Shown: positions 35,497 through 43,283, counted from the first letter of the stretch. The stretch: 46,903 nt of DNA from Candidatus Poribacteria bacterium (GCA_022822085.1 JAJECK010000111.1:1-46903), one strand, 5' to 3'. A program made the numbers and translations. Notes: generated by a model not told the origin, from the letters alone.

Positions 35497-35655
35497 TCAG
35501 GCACTCCCCTCCACAATCGCAATTTCTTGATTTCGGAATCGCGAATTGAAAACTTGTAACATTAGGTAATCCGCTAAGGGGCGTGTTTTCTGTTTCACTG
35601 CTATGACTGTGGAGACGTTAGCAGTGCGGCGATGTCTGCTGGAAGGGTAACATTA
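35497..35655 (-). repeat. Island boundary module: cap P2 plus IVEG tail upstream of the TPR gene
   Basis: On the minus strand LPADIAALLTSPQS-stop (about 35,647-35,600) is followed by a degenerate GCGG stretch and NQEIAIVEGSA-stop (about 35,530-35,497), then CGCGGAAGGCGCGG toward the TPR gene. The tail matches the C-terminus of the restriction/methylase-like remnants at 40,312-40,440 and 46,529-46,600. Confidence 0.6.
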
Positions 35656-35734
35656 TGTTTTTATTCAAAGTGGCAATGCATTTATATAAGCGGTTGAGCA
35701 AATTCTTCGCTGTTGTTGAGCAATTTCTTTGCTG

Positions 35735-36325
35735 TTATGGTAGGTGACTTCCGCCGCCGGTTTGGGACCAAAAATCTTCGGCGGCCTGTTGATGGTTCTG
35801 GCATAGCCACTGATGAATCCGCCTAAGAATGCGTGGCAACCCTTTTTGCGGCAAGTTTTCTGATTCCCAGCTTGCCATCTGCCGCCGCAGCGAAACATCA
35901 ATCGGGTTTTCAACTGCAATATCTACTTGATGACAGGCTTGTATCAGTTTTCGGTCATCTGTTGCTAATACGTTAGCACCTCGTGTACGGGTCACCTGTA
36001 AAAGTATCGCATCAGTGATGTCAATTTTCAGTGCGTCTGCGATCTGCATCGAGGTAAGGGTTATCGGTAAGTCTACCTCAATAATTTCAATCGGACCAGC
36101 GGAAAATTGGGAAAGTTGTTGTGAGGCAAGGTTGACATCTACATCATAAACCTTTGTGAGAATTGCTTGTGCTTCCAGCAATGTAAGCGTTGTCGTGAAC
36201 CAATTGACGTGGTTTCGGATGAACGATTCGCACACGTCGGATGCGGGATGGTCGTCGAGCAAGGAATAGACGATCAGCATTGCGTCTAATCCGCGTCCGG
36301 CGAATTGTTCAGAAGATAAGGTCAT
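35735..36325 (-). CDS. PIN-domain protein, probable VapC-like toxin
   Basis: A 196-residue protein with the PIN fold pattern. Acidic residues, numbered from the alternative GTG at 36328, are Asp15 (RGLDAMLIVY), Glu52 (LLEAQAIL), Asp106 (ITDAILL) and Asp124/125 (LATDDRKL). These fit the metal-binding tetrad of PIN nucleases, which in VapC toxins cut tRNA or rRNA. Residues about 145-197 are an unusual Arg/Gln-rich extension. The start overlaps the upstream AbrB-like gene, as in type II TA pairs. A shadow frame at 35,665-35,919 overlaps its end and is not called. Confidence 0.78.
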   Translation of the reverse strand: MTLSSEQFAGRGLDAMLIVYSLLDDHPASDVCESFIRNHVNWFTTTLTLLEAQAILTKVYDVDVNLASQQLSQFSAGPIEIIEVDLPITLTSMQIADALKIDITDAILLQVTRTRGANVLATDDRKLIQACHQVDIAVENPIDVSLRRQMASWESENLPQKGLPRILRRIHQWLCQNHQQAAEDFWSQTGGGSHLP

Positions 36326-36536
36326 CACCGCTTACCTCAGACAGGTCTAATGCCGAAGGAGTCCCCATTTTCAGTTTCTCGGCATAAATATTGTCCCACG
36401 TCCGTGTAGTGGAGGGACGAATCAATATGCCATCCTCTGTTCTTTCGATCACGACACCTGATTCCAACCCCAATTCTTTCACCCAGTCTAGGGGCAATTT
36501 GATTTTATAGCCAGTTTCCAATACAAGCGTTTTCAT
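36309..36536 (-). CDS. AbrB/MazE-type antitoxin
   Basis: A 75-residue protein with the swapped-hairpin AbrB pattern: TLVLETGYKIKLPLDWVKELGL, EDGILIRP, then a toxin-binding tail ending EVSGDDLIF. The ATG at 36536 has AGAGGTGG upstream. The gene overlaps the PIN gene by about 17 bases, so they are probably a VapBC-like pair. Such antitoxins bind and repress their own promoter; the promoter at 36,569-36,597 would be the target. Confidence 0.8.
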   Translation of the reverse strand: MKTLVLETGYKIKLPLDWVKELGLESGVVIERTEDGILIRPSTTRTWDNIYAEKLKMGTPSALDLSEVSGDDLIF

Positions 36537-36568
36537 GATAACCACCTCTTCGTAAAACAGTTGAAAAG

Positions 36569-36597
36569 AGTATATCATAACTTGCGTTGATTATCAA
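36569..36597 (-). promoter_or_regulatory. Consensus promoter of the AbrB/PIN pair
   Basis: On the minus strand TTGATA (36597-36592) and TATACT (36574-36569) are 17 bases apart, with a TG extension. The 93-base region 36,553-36,645 is repeated exactly or nearly so at 40,016-40,108. Confidence 0.6.
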
Positions 36598-36655
36598 TTG
36601 TTTTTAGTGGGGAATGCTAATCGACAGTTTGTGCGCGAAGGACGCTGATTTTGTT

Positions 36656-36841
36656 ATCTGAATCGCGGAAGGCGCGGAGGACACGGAGGACGCGGATTGG
36701 TAATCTGTCACATCAGGTAATCCTATAAGGCGAGTGTTTTCTGTTTTGCTGCTATGGCTGTGGAGATGTTAGCAGTGCGGCGATGTCTTCGGGTAATTGG
36801 TTGAGAAACTTATCTCACAGGACTCATGTTCATTTCGGTAA
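36656..36841 (-). repeat. Island boundary module: GCGG repeat plus ALLTSPQP cap (copy P3)
   Basis: A second copy of the P1 block. The cap decodes on the minus strand as LPEDIAALLTSPQP-stop, but its upstream small frame is broken by a stop after MNMSPVR, unlike P1. It directly follows copy 2 of the 100-aa gene. Confidence 0.65.
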
Positions 36842-36846
36842 TGTAA

Positions 36847-37149
36847 CTACCGTTTGCTCAATTTTTTCTCCATCATGTGGCTGATGTCCTGAATTGCGGG
36901 TTGAGGGACTATAGGTTGGACTTCTCGAATGGCATTCCAATCAATCACCGCTGTCCACAACTTTTCTTTTTCTGAGTAGTGAACAACGCCTTCAACCTCC
37001 AACTCTTCGCTATAGATGATAAGGGATTGTCCATCTTGCAGTTCAATTCCCTGCCGTTCAATATCTGCTACCGTACCAGCGCAATTCAACCGCACCCTGC
37101 CTTTTACGTCTGCGTTGTGGAAGTCTGCGAAAACTCTGAGTGTGTTCAT
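36847..37149 (-). CDS. Conserved 100-residue protein, copy 2
   Basis: Nearly identical to the protein at 33,300-33,602, with five substitutions. Here the ATG overlaps the stop of the 113-residue gene by four bases (ATGA), so the two are translationally coupled. The pairing of two small conserved unknowns in a toxin-antitoxin-rich island suggests a two-component module, possibly TA-like; there is no motif proof. Confidence 0.7.
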   Translation of the reverse strand: MNTLRVFADFHNADVKGRVRLNCAGTVADIERQGIELQDGQSLIIYSEELEVEGVVHYSEKEKLWTAVIDWNAIREVQPIVPQPAIQDISHMMEKKLSKR

Positions 37150-37487
37150 CTTCTTTCTCTCCCAGGATTTGGAACTGTCGGTGTCAGCAGTCTACTAACT
37201 TGTTCGGGGGTCAGTCCTGTTAACGTTGCATGATGGGGACTCCGACCAGCAGTTCGGACCACATCACCACCTGCTTTTCGAACCTCCGCAACGGTTGTTA
37301 TACCAATTTGTCCATGTGGAATGGTTTGTGCCAATTCCTCAATAGGTACACCTTCGGCACTTTCTACCGACACACCAGTGACTCCAGCCGGATGTGTGCC
37401 AGTCCCTCGTTGAATGTCACTCGCTTGATTTTTACCGCCCCGAATAACAAGAGCATCGTCCGAAATTCTCAAGCCGCTGATTTCCAT
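37146..37487 (-). CDS. Conserved 113-residue protein coupled to the 100-aa gene
   Basis: A 113-residue Gly/Thr-rich protein. It begins MEISGLRISDDALVIRGGKN, contains RGTGTHPAGVTGVSVE and GQIGITTVAEVRKAGGDVV, and ends ATLTGLTPEQVSRLLTPTVP before a basic tail. Similar conserved hypotheticals are known to me from cyanobacteria; no function is established. A consensus promoter lies so close (37,500-37,528) that the leader would be only a few bases. Confidence 0.68.
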   Translation of the reverse strand: MEISGLRISDDALVIRGGKNQASDIQRGTGTHPAGVTGVSVESAEGVPIEELAQTIPHGQIGITTVAEVRKAGGDVVRTAGRSPHHATLTGLTPEQVSRLLTPTVPNPGRERR

Positions 37488-37499
37488 TCCCTATTATCC

Positions 37500-37528
37500 A
37501 TTCTATCGTATTGATTTAACACTGTCAA
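37500..37528 (-). promoter_or_regulatory. Consensus promoter of the 113-aa/100-aa pair
   Basis: On the minus strand TTGACA (37528-37523) and TAGAAT (37505-37500) are 17 bases apart. The predicted transcript starts about five to seven bases before the ATG at 37487, so it would be nearly leaderless. Confidence 0.5.
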
Positions 37529-37580
37529 GTGATAGTTGCGCGGCTTCTTTACAGATAATACGATATGGCACCAATTCAAA

Positions 37581-37650
37581 ATCCACTAAGAGAGCAGTTT
37601 TGTTTTGCTGCTATGGCTGCGGAGGCGTTAGCAGGGCGGCGATAAGAAAT
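37581..37650 (-). repeat. 3' cap remnant P4 (ALLTPPQP)
   Basis: On the minus strand this decodes as IAALLTPPQP-stop followed by the conserved AGCAAAACA stretch. It lies 42 bases beyond the 3' end of the 3-TM gene and is not in frame with it. Confidence 0.55.
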
Positions 37651-37691
37651 CTTGATATTGCTGAAAAGACGTATCTCGTATCGACTCCGTA

Positions 37692-38102
37692 TCAATTAGA
37701 AAAATAGACAATTGTACCCACAAAAAGTACCTCTATCAAATAAAAAATGATTAGCGTGACCGAAAAAATAGCGGATATCCAACTACTTTTGGGTTTGCCT
37801 TTATGTTTGCCGAGATCCATCTTGAAATCGGTGTCAGTTTGCTCTCTGATATCATCATAGACATATCGGAACAATCGTTCCTGCCAGAGAAAGTATCCAT
37901 CCAGAATCCAAAATCCCACGATGGGAAAGAAGAGTACCAAGACAAAATATGAATTTTGTAGGTTTTCTCTGGCGATTAAGACCATTGCTGCAACGAGGAT
38001 CGTCATGCTCCAACTTTTTAAGAGAAAACTGTTGCGTCCCAAGCGGTTAATAACGGCTTGCGTCATTTCCAGATGCTTTACAACTTTTTCGATGCCATTC
38101 AT
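37692..38102 (-). CDS. Small membrane protein with about three membrane segments
   Basis: A 136-residue protein that starts MNGIEKVVKHLEMTQAVINR, then FLLKSWSMTILVAAMVLIA, FVLVLFFPIVGFWILDGYF with WQERLFRYVYDDIR after it, and a last segment near residues 110-132. Related proteins with HLEMxQxVIxR...LKxWSxT occur widely and are often in accessory islands; function is unknown. AAGGAGG before the ATG at 38102 decides this start over the one at 38123. The promoter at 38,130-38,159 overlaps a boundary tail. Confidence 0.72.
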   Translation of the reverse strand: MNGIEKVVKHLEMTQAVINRLGRNSFLLKSWSMTILVAAMVLIARENLQNSYFVLVLFFPIVGFWILDGYFLWQERLFRYVYDDIREQTDTDFKMDLGKHKGKPKSSWISAIFSVTLIIFYLIEVLFVGTIVYFSN

Positions 38103-38129
38103 GGATTTGCCCTCCTTTATCATATTAGC

Positions 38130-38159
38130 AGTATATCATAAGGTGAAATGGATTTTCAA
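38130..38159 (-). promoter_or_regulatory. Promoter of the 3-TM gene, formed in a boundary tail
   Basis: On the minus strand TTGAAA (38159-38154) and TATACT (38135-38130) are 18 bases apart with a TGA extension. The -35 is the same CTTGAAAAT string that encodes LEN in the tail remnants elsewhere. Confidence 0.5.
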
Positions 38160-38371
38160 GTGTAAGCCTTTACATTGGTTTGTATTTTGGTGTGAGGGTT
38201 GTCCTGTCCGTTAGGGGTTCTTTGTTGTCTGAATCGCGGAAAGCGCGGAGGACGCGGATAAGACCGCAGCCACTAATCGTCTTGCTTAGAAACACTTATC
38301 CTAATCAATAGATTCCTCATGTTCAACTCTTATCCGCGAAATCTGCGTCATCTGTGTCCTCCGAGATTCAG
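38160..38371 (-). repeat. Boundary tail remnant and GCGG inverted pair
   Basis: Bases 38,160-38,215 match the first part of the restriction/methylase-like remnant at 40,380-40,440 (ACGGACAGGACAACCCTCAC region). GCGG arms at 38,229-38,262 and 38,329-38,371 are imperfect inverted copies around a 66-base centre. No gene is seen. Confidence 0.6.
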
Positions 38372-38386
38372 TCACATGCTACAGTA

Positions 38387-38506
38387 TATCTCATAAATCA
38401 TAATAGGACACCTTCATTGTAGGGGCGAGGTTACCTCGTCCCTATATAAAAAGGGTTGTTCTAAACGGGCGGGGAGACCCCGCCCCTACAAGTGATTTAT
38501 GAGATA
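38387..38506. mobile_element. MITE-like element of a second family (120 bp)
   Basis: Perfect 14-bp terminal inverted repeats TATCTCATAAATCA (38387-38400) and its complement (38493-38506) flank an interior with GTAGGGGCGAGG and CGGGGAGACCCCGCCCCTAC, which themselves pair. No target duplication is clear. There is no coding frame. Confidence 0.65.
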
Positions 38507-38522
38507 CGCTCTAATAAACACG

Positions 38523-38642
38523 GTTTTTGGGAGGCCACAGATTGTGGCATTTGACGCGGAAAAAGGGCATACGAATTTTGGACTTGATATAGATATTTGC
38601 AATCTGACTGAGAAGAAGATTTTGGAACACACTAATATGTGA
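38523..38642 (+). pseudogene. Possible gene remnant, 39 codons
   Basis: A plus-strand frame with coding-like composition reads VFGRPQIVAFDAEKG and ends KKILEHTNM-stop. It has no start codon near and abuts the MITE-like element at 38,387-38,506. I do not recognise the family. It may be the 3' end of a gene lost on insertion, or chance. Confidence 0.25.
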
Positions 38643-38701
38643 AAACAATAGTAACAATATATTTTAATATCAAAGAACTCTAAAACTGAGATGATTTGAT
38701 G

Positions 38702-39919
38702 TTATTCGGTGTCTTCTTGCAGAGATTTTGCTGCAAAAATTGTCAGGCATAATTCTTCATTGTGAAGTTCATAAATAGGTGTTTGTCCACTCAGTTGCTC
38801 GCTTTCGTTAAGGATGATACCGACACCTTCGCCACGTCGTTCAAAAAAGTGTCTCCGCTTCACTTGGTTTCCTACATCATCATCTAAATTAATTTCCGAA
38901 AGTAAACGAGCTAAGAGTTCATTACGGGTGGCTTGACTATAAGGCAATTTCTCAATTGTTACCGTATTTGCTAATGCCCCTGGCGAATAGAGTTCAAGTC
39001 GATCCGCAAACATGAACAGACGTATTTTTGACACGCCTTTTGAATAATCACGATGTACAACTGCATTAACGATTGCCTCAAAAACGGCGCGCAAACTGTA
39101 TTGGGGTCGGTCTATCCTGCCAATTTCCTTACGCGCTGATACCTTGTTGTGTTTTTGAACAAACTTAAAGGCATCTATAATCTGTTGATCAAGCGGTCCT
39201 CTAAAATCTACTGCATCAATTTGGTAGTTGGCATCTTTTTGTTTACCGCTATAATAAACAGCCTGAATAAAACTGTTATAGAGGAATTCGTCAGGTGTAT
39301 CGTGACACATCAAAACGCCAGCAACAGAAGCACGAATATCACGACCTTCTTTAACAAGTAAAGTTCTTTTCAAGAGTAGGTCTTCTATCATTTCTTCAGA
39401 GGCATCTTGGGTGATGAATCGTCGATATAGCGATTCCCTTAATGTTCTTCTATGTGTGGTTGGAACGAATAGTGTGTCAAAATGAGTTATGCGCGGCTGT
39501 GAACGGGCATGAATCAGTCGTGCTAACTGTACTGTGGACATCTCTCTTTTAGTCTTTTCTTGACGCGTAAAATACCCGTTAACAGTCTTGTGAACAAAAA
39601 AACTACTGGGGATCTTTATTCTCAATAGGTTTTTACCATCAAGTCGAAACTTCTCTGTGAAGATGTGAACGGTGGGTTCAATGCTCTCACTGCATATTTC
39701 AACAACAGTTTTTTCTATCTGATCCAATTTCTGTAGTTCAATTCCAACGATTTCCCTGTTGTCGTCAATACCGATAAGTATCGTCCCTCCTTCGGCGTTC
39801 GCAAATGCAGCGATCTCATCTGCCATGCTGTCTCTGTGTGGCATCTCTCTTCTGAATTCCATCGTCGAGTCTTCACTAAGTATGATGTCTTCAATAAGTT
39901 CGGTTTGACTGTGTAACAT
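38702..39919 (-). CDS. AlbA_2 (Schlafen-like) and HATPase domain putative regulator
   Basis: A 405-residue protein. Residues about 15-120 are the AlbA_2 DNA-binding domain: STMEFRREMPHRDSMADEIAAFANAEGGTILIGIDDN. A middle region (about 150-245) links to a GHKL-type ATP-binding region (about 255-390) with SLRAVFEAIVNAVVHRDYS and LELYSPG. This layout is the common RecG-like or putative transcriptional-regulator annotation; the DNA target is unknown. The ATG at 39919 lies two bases from the stop of a DUF433 remnant, whose promoter it probably uses. Confidence 0.83.
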   Translation of the reverse strand: MLHSQTELIEDIILSEDSTMEFRREMPHRDSMADEIAAFANAEGGTILIGIDDNREIVGIELQKLDQIEKTVVEICSESIEPTVHIFTEKFRLDGKNLLRIKIPSSFFVHKTVNGYFTRQEKTKREMSTVQLARLIHARSQPRITHFDTLFVPTTHRRTLRESLYRRFITQDASEEMIEDLLLKRTLLVKEGRDIRASVAGVLMCHDTPDEFLYNSFIQAVYYSGKQKDANYQIDAVDFRGPLDQQIIDAFKFVQKHNKVSARKEIGRIDRPQYSLRAVFEAIVNAVVHRDYSKGVSKIRLFMFADRLELYSPGALANTVTIEKLPYSQATRNELLARLLSEINLDDDVGNQVKRRHFFERRGEGVGIILNESEQLSGQTPIYELHNEELCLTIFAAKSLQEDTE

Positions 39920-39921
39920 AA

Positions 39922-40008
39922 CTAATTTCCACCTGTGATTTTTCCTTGCCCGCTGCGTTTACCTGGTTCAATGGTAATAATATCTCTATAGTCGTTTATG
40001 GTACCCAC
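39922..40008 (-). pseudogene. DUF433-family antitoxin remnant
   Basis: From a GTG at 40008 the frame reads MGTINDYRDIITIEPGKRSG then QGKITGGN-stop, 28 codons. DYRDIITIEPGKRSGKPCIRG is the usual N-terminus of DUF433 antitoxins of about 75 residues, so this is a truncated start. The upstream 93 bases are a copy of the AbrB/PIN promoter region. Truncation has put the AlbA gene under that promoter. Confidence 0.6.
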
Positions 40009-40015
40009 CTCTTGC

Positions 40016-40108
40016 TAAAACAGTTGAAAAGAGTATATCATAACTTGCGTTGATTATCAATTGTTTTTAGTGGGGAATGCTAATCGACAGTTTGTGCGCG
40101 AAGGACGC
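40016..40108 (-). repeat. Copy of the AbrB/PIN promoter region
   Basis: This 93-base stretch appears identical to 36,553-36,645, including TTGATA (40,060-40,055) and TATACT (40,037-40,032). It is a duplicated promoter now reading into the DUF433 remnant and the AlbA gene. Confidence 0.75.
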
Positions 40109-40124
40109 GGATTATGCCTCTTTT

Positions 40125-40317
40125 GTCTGAATCGCGGATTGACGCGGATGACACAGATTAACGCGGATTATGTTTTCGCATATCCTAAATCTGCTTCCAA
40201 AAAACAGCGTTAATTGCATGATCCACAACATCGGCACTGGATAGGCCCGGGACTTGAAAATGAAAACTCAATAATCCGCGTTAATCCGTGTCATCCGCGT
40301 CAATCCGCGATTCAGAC
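40125..40317. repeat. 46-bp near-perfect inverted GCGG repeat
   Basis: The left arm (40125-40170) and right arm (40272-40317) match at 45 of 46 positions when inverted and enclose 101 bases. Each arm is a run of GCGGAT units about 10-14 bases apart. A third, more diverged copy lies at 43,206-43,251. It could form a cruciform. Confidence 0.8.
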
Positions 40318-40440
40318 ACTCCCCTCCACAATCGCAATCTCATCTTCCGTAAAATCGGACAATTCGCACACCAGTTTATCAATCTCATTTTCAAGAGAAA
40401 ACCTTTACATTGGTCTGTATTTTGGTGTGAGGGTTGTCCT
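40312..40440 (-). pseudogene. C-terminal remnant of a restriction/methylase-like gene (tail d)
   Basis: The minus strand decodes RTTLTPKYRPM, a stop, RFSLENEIDKLVCELS, DFTEDEIAIVEG and SV-stop. ENEIDxLVYELYxLTEEEIxIVE is the usual C-terminus of Eco57I-type restriction/N6-adenine methylase proteins. The stop after RPM shows decay. Its stop codon comes from the flanking GCGG repeat. Confidence 0.6.
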
Positions 40441-40454
40441 GTCCGTTCAGGGTT

Positions 40455-40547
40455 ATTGTTGTCTGAATCGCGGAGGACACAGAGGACGCGGATTGGTAAT
40501 CTGTCACATCAGGTAATCCGCTAAGGCGAGCGTTTTCTGTTTTGCTG
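40455..40547 (-). repeat. Conserved 3' region and GCGG repeat after TIR-TPR protein 1
   Basis: The stretch after the TIR-TPR stop (CAGAAAACGCTCGCC, CATCAGGTAATCC in plus sense, then TCTGAATCGCGGAGG) is shared with 33,108-33,200, 36,656-36,740 and 44,560-44,636. It links the 3' cap to the restriction/methylase-like tail d. Confidence 0.7.
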
Positions 40548-43175
40548 CTATGGCTGTGAAGGTGTTAGCAGTGCGACGATGTCTTCTGGTAATTGAATGC
40601 CTGATATCCGCTCAAAGTTTTCAACACTTATAAATCCGCTACGAAAAACTAAGGCGATATCTGCTCCCATGTTTTTGGCAGTTGTCAGGTCAGATCTGGC
40701 ACTTTCCCATTTCTGCAAACACAATAGTATGATACCACGATTGCTGTAAACTTCCGCATAATCTTGCTTGAGTTGTATTGCTTGGGTATAATCCGAGATG
40801 GCAAAATCAAACTTACCTTTTTTTACGTAAGTCGCCCCACGATTATTATATGCTTCGGCATAATCTTGTTTGAGTTGTATTGCTTGGGTATAGTCTCGGA
40901 CAACTTGGTCAAAATTGCCTTGTTCCTGGTATGCATTACCGCGATTGTAATATGCTTCGGCATAACCAGGATTAAGTTGTATTGCTTGGGTATAATCTTG
41001 AATAGCCTGATCGAAATCACTTATTCTCTGGTAAGCGTTCCCACGATTATTATATGTTTCGGCATAATCTGGCTTGAGTTGTATTGCTTGGGTATAGTCT
41101 CGGACAGCCTGGTCAAAATCGCCTTGTTCCTGGTAGGTGTTTCCGCGATTGTAGTAGGCTTCTGCATAATCTTGCTTGAGTTGTATTGCTTGAGTATAAT
41201 CTTGAATAGCCTGATCGAAATCGCTTTGTTGCTGGTAAGCGTTACCACGATTGTTATAGGCTTCAGCATCATCGGATTGAAATTTTATAACGGCGTTGTA
41301 GTCGTTGATGGCACTATCAAAATCACCTTTTGTTTCATAAGCATTGCCACGATTGAAATAGGCTTCGGCAAAATCGGATTTCAATTTTATCGACTCGGTA
41401 TAGTCTGTTATGGCACTATCAACATCGCCCTTGTCAACATAAGTCCTGGCCCGATTGAAATAGGCTTCGGCAAAATCAGGTTGTAGTTCTATCGTTTTAG
41501 TATAACTTGGAATGGCATTGTTAAAATTACTTTCTTTCCTATAAATATTGCCGAGATTGTAATAAGCTGAAGCATGATTTGGATCCAGTTGGATCACTTT
41601 TGTATAGTCTTCAATGGCACGCGCTAAGTCGCCTTTTCTACCGTAAACCTTGCCACGGTTATAGTATGCACTAATATCCTGAGGATTGATTTCTATTGCC
41701 AGCGTATAGTCTTTGATGGCATTATCCACCTCACCTTTCTTGTTGTAAGTATCAGCGCGATTGTAATAGGCACTAGCATAATTAGGATTGATTTCTATTG
41801 CCCGTGTATAATCTTTAATAGCTTTATCTAACTCGCCTTTTTCATAGTAAGTATTACCGCGTCCATTATATGCTTCGGCATAACCGAGATTTAGTTCTAT
41901 AGCTCTATTATAGTCTTTGATCGCGCAGGCGAATTCATTTTTGTTGAAATAAGCATTACCACGATTGTGATAGGCTTCGGCAAAATCGAATTTGAGGGCA
42001 ACCGCCTTGTTATAGTCTTCAATCGCTTTGTCAAAATCACCCTTGTCGGTGTAGGCAACACCGCGATTATTATATGCCTCGGCATAATCGGGTTTGAAGT
42101 TAACTGCCTTATTATGGTCTTTGATGGCAAGGTCATACTTACCTTTGTTGGCATATACATTACCACGATTGCTGTATGCTTCGGCATAATCGGGTTTGAG
42201 CTTTATTGCAATGGTAAAGTCTTCAATAGCACGATAGCACTCGCCTTTATTATCGTAAGCAGTTCCACGATTGCTGTATGCTTCGGCAAAATCGGGTTTG
42301 AGTTTTATTGCGGTGTTATAGTCTTTGATGGCAAGGTCATACTCGCCTTTGTCGTCGTATACGAAACCGCGATTGTTATACGCCCCGGCAAAATTAGGTT
42401 TGAGTTTTATAGCAATGTTATAGTCTTTGATTGCAAGTTCGTTCTCACCTTTGGCGTTGTAGGCATTTCCTCTATTGGAATATGCTACGGCATCATCGGA
42501 ATTGAGATATATCACCTCATTATAGTCCGCTATGGCAAGTTCGTACTCACCTTTAGCATGGTACGCGAGACCCCGGTTGTTATATACCTCGGCTAAGTAG
42601 GGGTTGAGATTAACGAGAAGAGAATAGGCTTCTATTGCCATGTTGATTTGATTTAACATTAGCAGAAAGTTTCCCTGTTGGAATACCCACTTAATTAGTT
42701 GTTCATTCTGGGCACTATCAGATGATAGGTTTGCTTGAGCTTGCATTTCATTAATCGCTTTTCGAATACCATTCACCACATTTTGCCAACCTTCACTCTC
42801 ATCCTCCCATTTGCTAATCGGTTTCCCTTTGTACGGAAGAACTTCAGAACCCCTGATTTGATGTTGTAACCAATCACAATGCTCAAGTATAATTGGGATA
42901 ACCCTTATTTCTTGTTTTAATGCTTCTGCTAATTCCCTGTTACAGTTTTTAGAAGCAAGGCTCGCAGCGGAAACAAGATAGAGTAACAGGTCCGAATCAG
43001 TAACCTTTTCGAGAATGTCTTCCTGAAGTGCTCCATCTCCAGGTGTAAGTTGACCGTCGTCCCATGTAATTAGCTCGTTATTCTGCTCCATCACGGCAAG
43101 ACGTTTTCGTAGTTCATTCTTCGCCTCTGTATTTTCGTGTGAATAGGTAATGAATCCCTTTAACGTTTTGCTCAT
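40548..43175 (-). CDS. TIR-TPR protein 1 (19 TPR repeats)
   Basis: An 875-residue protein. Residues 1-about 140 are a TIR domain (KGFITYSHENTEAKNEL, LLLYLVSAASLASKNCNREL); Glu81 occupies the catalytic-glutamate position of NAD-cleaving TIRs. About 19 TPR units follow (about 170-820). Units 14-18 are nearly identical (FDQAIQDYTQAIQL), indicating recent amplification. The end FERISGIQLPEDIVALLTPSQP is the shared cap. TIR-TPR proteins may act in phage defence, with TPRs sensing a partner, but this is inference. The ATG overlaps the stop of an IVE tail, and GTGGAGAAAA in that tail is the ribosome binding site. Confidence 0.88.
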   Translation of the reverse strand: MSKTLKGFITYSHENTEAKNELRKRLAVMEQNNELITWDDGQLTPGDGALQEDILEKVTDSDLLLYLVSAASLASKNCNRELAEALKQEIRVIPIILEHCDWLQHQIRGSEVLPYKGKPISKWEDESEGWQNVVNGIRKAINEMQAQANLSSDSAQNEQLIKWVFQQGNFLLMLNQINMAIEAYSLLVNLNPYLAEVYNNRGLAYHAKGEYELAIADYNEVIYLNSDDAVAYSNRGNAYNAKGENELAIKDYNIAIKLKPNFAGAYNNRGFVYDDKGEYDLAIKDYNTAIKLKPDFAEAYSNRGTAYDNKGECYRAIEDFTIAIKLKPDYAEAYSNRGNVYANKGKYDLAIKDHNKAVNFKPDYAEAYNNRGVAYTDKGDFDKAIEDYNKAVALKFDFAEAYHNRGNAYFNKNEFACAIKDYNRAIELNLGYAEAYNGRGNTYYEKGELDKAIKDYTRAIEINPNYASAYYNRADTYNKKGEVDNAIKDYTLAIEINPQDISAYYNRGKVYGRKGDLARAIEDYTKVIQLDPNHASAYYNLGNIYRKESNFNNAIPSYTKTIELQPDFAEAYFNRARTYVDKGDVDSAITDYTESIKLKSDFAEAYFNRGNAYETKGDFDSAINDYNAVIKFQSDDAEAYNNRGNAYQQQSDFDQAIQDYTQAIQLKQDYAEAYYNRGNTYQEQGDFDQAVRDYTQAIQLKPDYAETYNNRGNAYQRISDFDQAIQDYTQAIQLNPGYAEAYYNRGNAYQEQGNFDQVVRDYTQAIQLKQDYAEAYNNRGATYVKKGKFDFAISDYTQAIQLKQDYAEVYSNRGIILLCLQKWESARSDLTTAKNMGADIALVFRSGFISVENFERISGIQLPEDIVALLTPSQP

Positions 43176-43206
43176 TGGATTTTCTCCACAGTCCCAATTT
43201 CTTTTG
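43172..43206 (-). pseudogene. IVE tail remnant overlapping the TIR-TPR 1 start (tail c)
   Basis: The minus strand reads TKEIGTVEKIQ-stop, the last residues of a restriction/methylase-like C-terminus. Its TGA overlaps the ATG of the TIR gene as ATGA. Upstream it is joined at once to a GCGG repeat (43,206-43,251), so all but the last ten or so codons are gone. Confidence 0.5.
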
Positions 43207-43283
43207 TCTGAATCGCGGATTTACGCGGATGACACAGATTTACTCGGATTATTGACTTTGAAGTGTTTCATGCTTCACTCCAA

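Noticed and set aside
35665-35919. 84-codon minus frame overlapping the PIN gene
   Set aside because: It is an out-of-frame shadow of the PIN gene end plus a boundary module.
40548-43175. CRISPR array suggested by regular repeats
   Set aside because: The period is 102 bases and in frame with TPR units; there are no short identical repeats with unique spacers or cas genes.
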